Origin: Betaproteobacteria bacterium
GTDB lineage: Bacteria; Pseudomonadota; Gammaproteobacteria; Burkholderiales; Burkholderiaceae
DNA length: 6,227 nucleotides
Assembly: GCA_947468785.1 (NCBI GenBank)
Contig: CANIMS010000108.1
Coordinates: 1 to 6,227 of the forward strand
Direction: 5' to 3'
Position numbers and translations under genes: made by a program. Of the stretch, positions 6,086 to 6,227 are shown piece after piece. Below the pieces are notes generated by a model. That model made no database searches. It was not told the DNA's origin and saw only the letters and a list, made by a program, of their open reading frames with translations. Position 1 is the stretch's first letter. The number at the start of each line of letters is the position of its first letter.

Positions 6086-6227
6086 ATGAATAAACAAGTT
6101 CAAATCAACCCTCAAACACAGCTTGCCAATTTAGGTGAGGAGCTCAATGTACCGTTTTTGAAGCTATTAGGTGTTCGTTTCCTCAGCGCAGAAATGGGTA
6201 AAGGCGAAATTCTATTAGCTCTTAAGC
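6086..6227 (+). CDS. N-terminal part of a PaaI-type hotdog-fold thioesterase (partial)
   Basis: An ATG at 6086 opens a frame of 47 codons that runs off the window. Residues 23-47 (PFLKLLGVRFLSAEMGKGEI and onward) show the pattern PFxxLLGxxxxxxExGxxxxxL, typical of the N-terminal helix and first strand of PaaI / YbgC-like acyl-CoA thioesterases. The catalytic region (the HGG helix segment) would lie beyond the window, so activity and substrate cannot be judged. An in-frame TAA at 6074-6076 rules out a longer N-terminus. The gene is divergent from selO, with 56 bases between start codons. No Shine-Dalgarno sequence precedes the ATG, and a -10-like hexamer sits six bases before it. Confidence 0.78.
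   Translation, partial: MNKQVQINPQTQLANLGEELNVPFLKLLGVRFLSAEMGKGEILLALK

Noticed and set aside
1..6227. CRISPR array, insertion sequence, tRNA, rRNA, riboswitch or phage genes
   Set aside because: I saw no repeated spacer pattern, transposase motif, terminal inverted repeats, cloverleaf or known leader structure; coding sequence fills almost the whole window.

Overview
The window reads as an ordinary chromosomal segment of a small-genome betaproteobacterium. The moderate-to-low GC, tight gene packing, protein sequences and gene order fit a Burkholderiaceae lineage, most likely Polynucleobacter-like. That placement is inferred from recognised protein families, not from a database search. I see no mobile element, phage gene, RNA gene or CRISPR array, and no gene-free stretch longer than about 65 bases.

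Left block (plus strand, 1-2397): the last 22 codons of an unidentified gene, then aroC (chorismate synthase, final step of the shikimate pathway), then 14 bases later a 12-helix major facilitator transporter of the HcaT / MFS_1_like type. These could form one transcript. The MFS gene converges with the next block across only 10 bases.

Central block (minus strand, 6029 down to 2408): five genes in the order selO, msrB, yciB, bolA, ppiC, with gaps of 30, 26, -4 and 63 bases, which looks like an operon. SelO is a protein AMPylase, MsrB repairs oxidised methionine, YciB is an inner-membrane protein linked to the cell envelope and septation, BolA is a partner of monothiol glutaredoxins, and the PpiC protein is a secreted SurA/Par27-like peptidyl-prolyl isomerase. 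The set mixes thiol/redox maintenance with envelope quality control.

Right edge (plus strand, from 6086): the start of a PaaI-type hotdog thioesterase gene, divergent from selO across 56 bases.

No strikingly new system is visible. The points most worth a second look are: a lack of clear Shine-Dalgarno sequences before all eight start codons; -10-like hexamers only 6-8 bases before three of those starts (possible leaderless mRNAs); overlapping divergent promoter candidates between selO and the thioesterase; the redox theme of the selO operon; and a possible lipobox in the PpiC signal peptide.
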